From assembly GCA_014382685.1 (NCBI GenBank), contig JACNJG010000106.1:1-16685 (forward strand): a DNA stretch of 16,685 nt, read 5' to 3'. Of the stretch, positions 13,413 through 16,685 are shown piece after piece; the first letter of the stretch is position 1; every line of letters begins with the position of its first letter. The translations under genes and the position numbers were made by a program. Origin of the DNA: Candidatus Cloacimonadota bacterium (GTDB lineage Bacteria > Cloacimonadota > Cloacimonadia > JGIOTU-2). The notes beneath the pieces are model-generated. The model searched no databases and was not told the origin of the DNA. It saw nothing but the letters and a program-made list of their open reading frames with translations.

Positions 13413-16340
13413 TTATTCATGTAGTATTAAAAGCTTTTTGACCAACTCTATTTTACCAACATCAATTCGCAATAAATACACACCGCTTGAGATATTATTT
13501 GTACTCCAGTTGAAGTGGTATTCTCCTGAATTTTGTCCTTCATTCATTAATTTATCAATGAGCTGTCCTTTGATGTTATATGCTTCGATGATAACATGTG
13601 AATTCTTCTCTAAATAATATGATATTTCACATACATCTTTTACAGGATATGGAAACACATTAATGAAGAAATCATTAGGTTGGTTTTGATCGGTTGAATA
13701 CACTTCCCCGAAATCCTCCATTGCGATACGCATGAGCTGTCGGGCTCCGGACTCATTCATATAATATAAAGGAAATCCAAGAAGATACAGGTTGTAATCT
13801 CCATTATAACGCAACGCGCATGGCATATTCTCCCATTCAGGCGCATCTATCGAGGAGTCATAGGTAAAGATGGTTTCTGCATCATCTTCAGTAAATAGTT
13901 TATAAATATAGCTGAGATTATCACCCCACATGGGAATCGGGACCTTTGCTTCAACCACATCGAGGTAGGGGAATTCACCAATGCCAAAAGCTCCAGTAAA
14001 ATCATCATCGGAATTGTATTCGGGCAGTGAAGTGTGGAGGTATTGCTCAAAAAGATCGGAAGGTCCCGGCAGATGCTTCCAGCCGGAAATGAACATATTT
14101 CCTCCAGCAATGAAGTAGCTTTTAAGCGGGTACACATAGCCAATGAATTGAGAAGCAAATATTTCATCAGAGTGCCAGACAACGCTGCTGTATTTTGCCA
14201 TTTCGGAAAGTGGCGGCAGATCACCCTGTTCGTCAACATCCCATTCGGTATATTCGTATCCCTGCAGCAGATATTGATAGAAAGAATCAATTTCAGCATT
14301 GGTTGGAAACGCAGGATTTATCTGGTCAGTCTCGTCGATAACAAGTATTCCCTGATCAAGTGAGAAATCAATTGGCGTGCCGTAAACTTCGTTTGAGAAT
14401 TTGCTGACATATTGCATGTCGCTCTCAAGCACAGCAGCAATTTTATAATAGTACTCTATACCGGCTATTACATTCTCATCAAAATAGGAAATTCCTATAA
14501 CAGTCTCATCATTGATCTTAATATATTCTTCACCAGCTTGTTTCCTATAAATATTAAATCCTTCGATCTGTAGATCAAAGAATTCCTGCCACACGAGTAA
14601 TATAGCCCCGCGGGTTGCTTCGATCTCATCAAGGACTGGAACCATCTCATGATACCCGCTATCGAGTACCCAATTGTCGGGATCGAAAACAAGACTATCG
14701 AGAGTGCCGGCAATAGGAATTGTATTGTAGCTGAACCCGGAATCTGCAAAAATGCTGTAATCAATTCCGTTCACACAAACAGGTAAATACATTGCAAAAT
14801 TTTGTCCGAATGTTCCCTCTGATTGAGTTGTTATTATGAGCGAGTCTTCTAAATCCGAAGTATAGGTTGTATAACGATAAAATGGGCGTCCTTCGTTGTA
14901 AAACCATTCATGAAAAAACCAGTCGAGTTCCATACCGCTGACATTTTCTGCCATGTCTTTCAGATCATCCGTTAGGAAGTTTCCATATTTGTACAAGGGA
15001 TCTTGCATGAGTTCATAAATCGTCGCAAAGAAATCATCATCTCCCAGCACGCCACGAAGCATGTGCATTGTCCACGCACCTTTTGAATAGATCACGATGT
15101 TAAAAATTTGTGATGCAGAACCTTCGGGATCACGATAAAGGCATGGGTCGAGATTTGAGCCAGTGTCCAATGCATTCATGAAATCGTGCAGACCTTGTGA
15201 ACCGTAAAGATGTTCTGCCCACAATGCTTCACTATACCGCGCAAAACCCTCTTTGAGCCACACATGCGCCCATGATCCGATTGAAAGACAATCTCCCGCC
15301 CATTGATGGGCAAGCTCGTGTGCAACGGTCGATTCTGCGCCGGGATCTCCAACATAAGAGCTTCGAAAAGAAGTACAGGTTTGATGCTCCATTGCAAGAC
15401 AGCTCAAGTTCGCACATAAGGCATGCCCGTATTTTTCTGACAGGAATGGATATTCACCATAAACAGAAGCGAAAAAAGTGATCATGTCCGGAGTGATGCT
15501 GAAAAGATCCACACAGGTATCATATAATTCGGGAAAAAGATAGTGATTAATGGGCATAGTTTCGTCACTGGAAGTGTATATTTGGGAATATATTTGATAA
15601 TTTGTGATCGCAAGTGAAGTGAGATAGGTAGCAATCGGATAGGATTCATGCCATTTATCAGTAACCGTTCCATCACCATTATTCACATGTTCGATCAGAA
15701 GACCATTTGATGCGCACACGTATTCTTCAGGATAGGTTATCCAGATATCGAGGGAATCCGGTTTGTCTGATGGAGTGTCTTTGCAGGGCCACCATTTTTT
15801 TGCACCTTTTGGAGAGACCATTGTGAAGACATTCGGGATGCTATTGTGAAACTCAAATTTCATTCCGTCACTGAGTTTTGTATCCGGGTAGCCCTCATAT
15901 TGTATTGAAATCTCGATCATATCATCGATATTGTAAATATCATCAAGTTGAATGTTAATGATCTCATCTGCATGAGAAAAGCTTAGAGAAGTACCATTCT
16001 GCTGGATATCTGTAATGGTTAGATTATTAGTAAAATTCATCTCGATCTCTGTTGTTTGATCTTCACAAATAAGTGCATGCATGCTTATTTCAGATTCGAT
16101 AAACTCCGCATCGATGTCTATGTCAATATCGATTTTGTAGTAAGTTACATCGTAATTATCCATATTTTTTGAATCCCCTAGGACATCGCGAAATTGCTCA
16201 TAGAATTCAGCTTGCTGCTGTAAATTCAAATTTATGCTCTCGATTATTTTTTGATAATCAGGATATGTGCTCGTGTTGTCAGAGAGTAATAGGTTTGGAG
16301 CCAGTATAAGGAAAATTAATAAGATTATTATTTTTTTCAT
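13413..16340 (-). CDS. secreted M1-family metallopeptidase with C-terminal sorting domain
   Basis: A 975-residue exported zinc aminopeptidase-like enzyme. It has a signal peptide (residues 1-20), an N-terminal beta domain, and an M1 catalytic domain with the substrate-binding motif as AMEHQT (316-321, His for the usual Asn of GxMEN), zinc ligands H341 and H345 in HELAHQW, general base E342, third ligand E364 (WLKEGFA) and a likely catalytic Tyr418. Then come a fibronectin-III-like domain (about 568-656), a region resembling a class I glutamine-amidotransferase or ThuA-like fold without an evident catalytic cysteine (about 660-880), and a C-terminal beta domain (893-975) resembling the Por/type IX sorting tail (GVYLLRI). 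The start has an AGAGGA site. It is probably secreted or surface-attached and supplies amino acids from peptides. Confidence 0.9.
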   Translation of the reverse strand: MKKIIILLIFLILAPNLLLSDNTSTYPDYQKIIESINLNLQQQAEFYEQFRDVLGDSKNMDNYDVTYYKIDIDIDIDAEFIESEISMHALICEDQTTEIEMNFTNNLTITDIQQNGTSLSFSHADEIINIQLDDIYNIDDMIEISIQYEGYPDTKLSDGMKFEFHNSIPNVFTMVSPKGAKKWWPCKDTPSDKPDSLDIWITYPEEYVCASNGLLIEHVNNGDGTVTDKWHESYPIATYLTSLAITNYQIYSQIYTSSDETMPINHYLFPELYDTCVDLFSITPDMITFFASVYGEYPFLSEKYGHALCANLSCLAMEHQTCTSFRSSYVGDPGAESTVAHELAHQWAGDCLSIGSWAHVWLKEGFARYSEALWAEHLYGSQGLHDFMNALDTGSNLDPCLYRDPEGSASQIFNIVIYSKGAWTMHMLRGVLGDDDFFATIYELMQDPLYKYGNFLTDDLKDMAENVSGMELDWFFHEWFYNEGRPFYRYTTYTSDLEDSLIITTQSEGTFGQNFAMYLPVCVNGIDYSIFADSGFSYNTIPIAGTLDSLVFDPDNWVLDSGYHEMVPVLDEIEATRGAILLVWQEFFDLQIEGFNIYRKQAGEEYIKINDETVIGISYFDENVIAGIEYYYKIAAVLESDMQYVSKFSNEVYGTPIDFSLDQGILVIDETDQINPAFPTNAEIDSFYQYLLQGYEYTEWDVDEQGDLPPLSEMAKYSSVVWHSDEIFASQFIGYVYPLKSYFIAGGNMFISGWKHLPGPSDLFEQYLHTSLPEYNSDDDFTGAFGIGEFPYLDVVEAKVPIPMWGDNLSYIYKLFTEDDAETIFTYDSSIDAPEWENMPCALRYNGDYNLYLLGFPLYYMNESGARQLMRIAMEDFGEVYSTDQNQPNDFFINVFPYPVKDVCEISYYLEKNSHVIIEAYNIKGQLIDKLMNEGQNSGEYHFNWSTNNISSGVYLLRIDVGKIELVKKLLILHE

Positions 16341-16602
16341 AAGAAATCCTCTATGAATTTTCTTAATTAAAAAGAAATTATTGTTGAGAATGCTGTCAAT
16401 TATTTTGCTTCATTATTAATATTAAGTTAACTTGAGTTCGATTCGTGTTAGAAATAATGATACATTTTCGAGAAGAAATTCTTTCTTAACGGTAGATGCA
16501 AGTGATTGTTATTTGTAAGTTGGCAGACATGTGTAAATCTTACGGATGTGTCATTTTTCTTGACACACAGTGGCAATCTTTTGAAGAAGGTTATCACTGC
16601 GT
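16341..16602. other. AT-rich spacer upstream of metallopeptidase and tRNA-Asn
   Basis: This 262-base spacer serves as the upstream region of both the leftward metallopeptidase gene and the rightward tRNA-Asn. No credible gene is seen. Near its right end TGTGTCA (16547-16553) pairs perfectly with TGACACA (16561-16567) across a T-rich loop, and a perfect TTGACA (16560-16565) lies within the right arm, with no -10 at normal spacing. The last 29 bases belong to the direct repeat shared with 12127-12236. Confidence 0.5.
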
Positions 16603-16685
16603 TCCACAGTAGCTCAGCGGTAGAGCAGGTGGCTGTTAACCACTTTGTCGGGGGTTCAAATCCCTCCTGTGGAGCCATTTTTTTT
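16574..16685 (+). repeat. right copy of ~110-base direct repeat (tRNA-Asn locus)
   Basis: Second copy of the repeat described at 12127-12236, including the 29-base leader, an intact tRNA-Asn and a T-run reaching the window edge. The repeat may continue past the edge. Confidence 0.85.
16603..16677 (+). tRNA. tRNA-Asn (anticodon GUU), CCA encoded
   Basis: Acceptor TCCACAG/CTGTGGA, D arm GCTC/GAGC, anticodon stem GGTGG/CCACT with loop CTGTTAA (anticodon GTT), T stem GGGGG/CCCTC with loop TTCAAAT, discriminator G and encoded CCA at 16675-16677. A run of at least eight T follows directly, which could end transcription. This is the intact counterpart of the damaged copy at 12156-12229. Confidence 0.95.

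Noticed and set aside
16448..16678. Open frame on the minus strand across tRNA-Asn, starting MAPQEGFEPPTKW
   Set aside because: It is the antisense reading of a tRNA gene, a well-known source of false proteins with GFEPP or RGLEPL stretches. The same applies to frames at 218-406 (plus) and 8664-9002 (minus).
12127..16685. Complete integrative element or prophage
   Set aside because: There is no integrase, transposase, replication or phage gene between the repeats, so I call it only a repeat-bracketed accessory segment.
1..16685. CRISPR array
   Set aside because: No regularly spaced short direct repeats were seen; the only long direct repeat is the pair of tRNA-Asn loci.

Overview
The window is an AT-rich, gene-dense stretch of a bacterial chromosome. 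The core genes (rimO, trpS, secG, rpmB, an HtrA protease, a short RpoD-type sigma factor, valS, tig, clpP, clpX) are all bacterial. Three clues suggest an uncultured member of the Fibrobacterota-Chlorobiota-Bacteroidota superphylum or a neighbour such as Cloacimonadota: a secreted protein ends in a domain resembling the type IX secretion sorting tail, the housekeeping-type sigma factor lacks region 1.1, and four intact tRNA genes encode their own CCA. This placement is an inference from gene content only.

Layout. Positions 1-155 hold no gene but have several interlocking inverted repeats. On the minus strand, reading leftward from 3227, lie rimO, trpS, secG, tRNA-Leu(AAG) and tRNA-Arg(ACG): translation and modification genes plus a Sec translocon subunit, with secG next to a tRNA-Leu as in several other bacteria. 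A 118-base divergent spacer with a perfect 8-bp hairpin separates rimO from a plus-strand series: rpmB-htrA, the sigma factor (ending in a clear intrinsic terminator), then valS with a leader containing two hairpins, tRNA-Leu(UAG), and the protein-quality-control operon tig-clpP-clpX. clpP starts inside the tig stop codon and clpX starts one base after the clpP stop. Trigger factor, the ClpXP protease and the periplasmic HtrA protease together cover folding and turnover on both sides of the inner membrane.

The right-hand part (12127-16685) looks accessory. It is bracketed by two direct copies, about 110 bases each, of a tRNA-Asn(GUU) locus including its leader and trailing T-run. The right copy is intact. 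In the left copy the 3' part of the anticodon arm, the variable loop and the 5' side of the T arm are replaced by a perfect palindrome, and the CCA end is mutated. Between the copies lie a short GIY-YIG nuclease-like gene starting directly after the damaged tRNA, a winged-helix regulator overlapping a nucleotidyltransferase-fold gene (a toxin-antitoxin-like pair) with an 18-bp perfect palindrome in front, and, facing them, a 975-residue secreted M1 metallopeptidase. No integrase or transposase is visible.

The points most worth following are the tRNA/palindrome/GIY-YIG arrangement, the regulator-nucleotidyltransferase pair with its operator, a ClpP with Asn at the catalytic Asp position, a tRNA-Leu with the rare AAG anticodon, and a TrpRS with a four-cysteine motif like that of iron-sulfur TrpRS.
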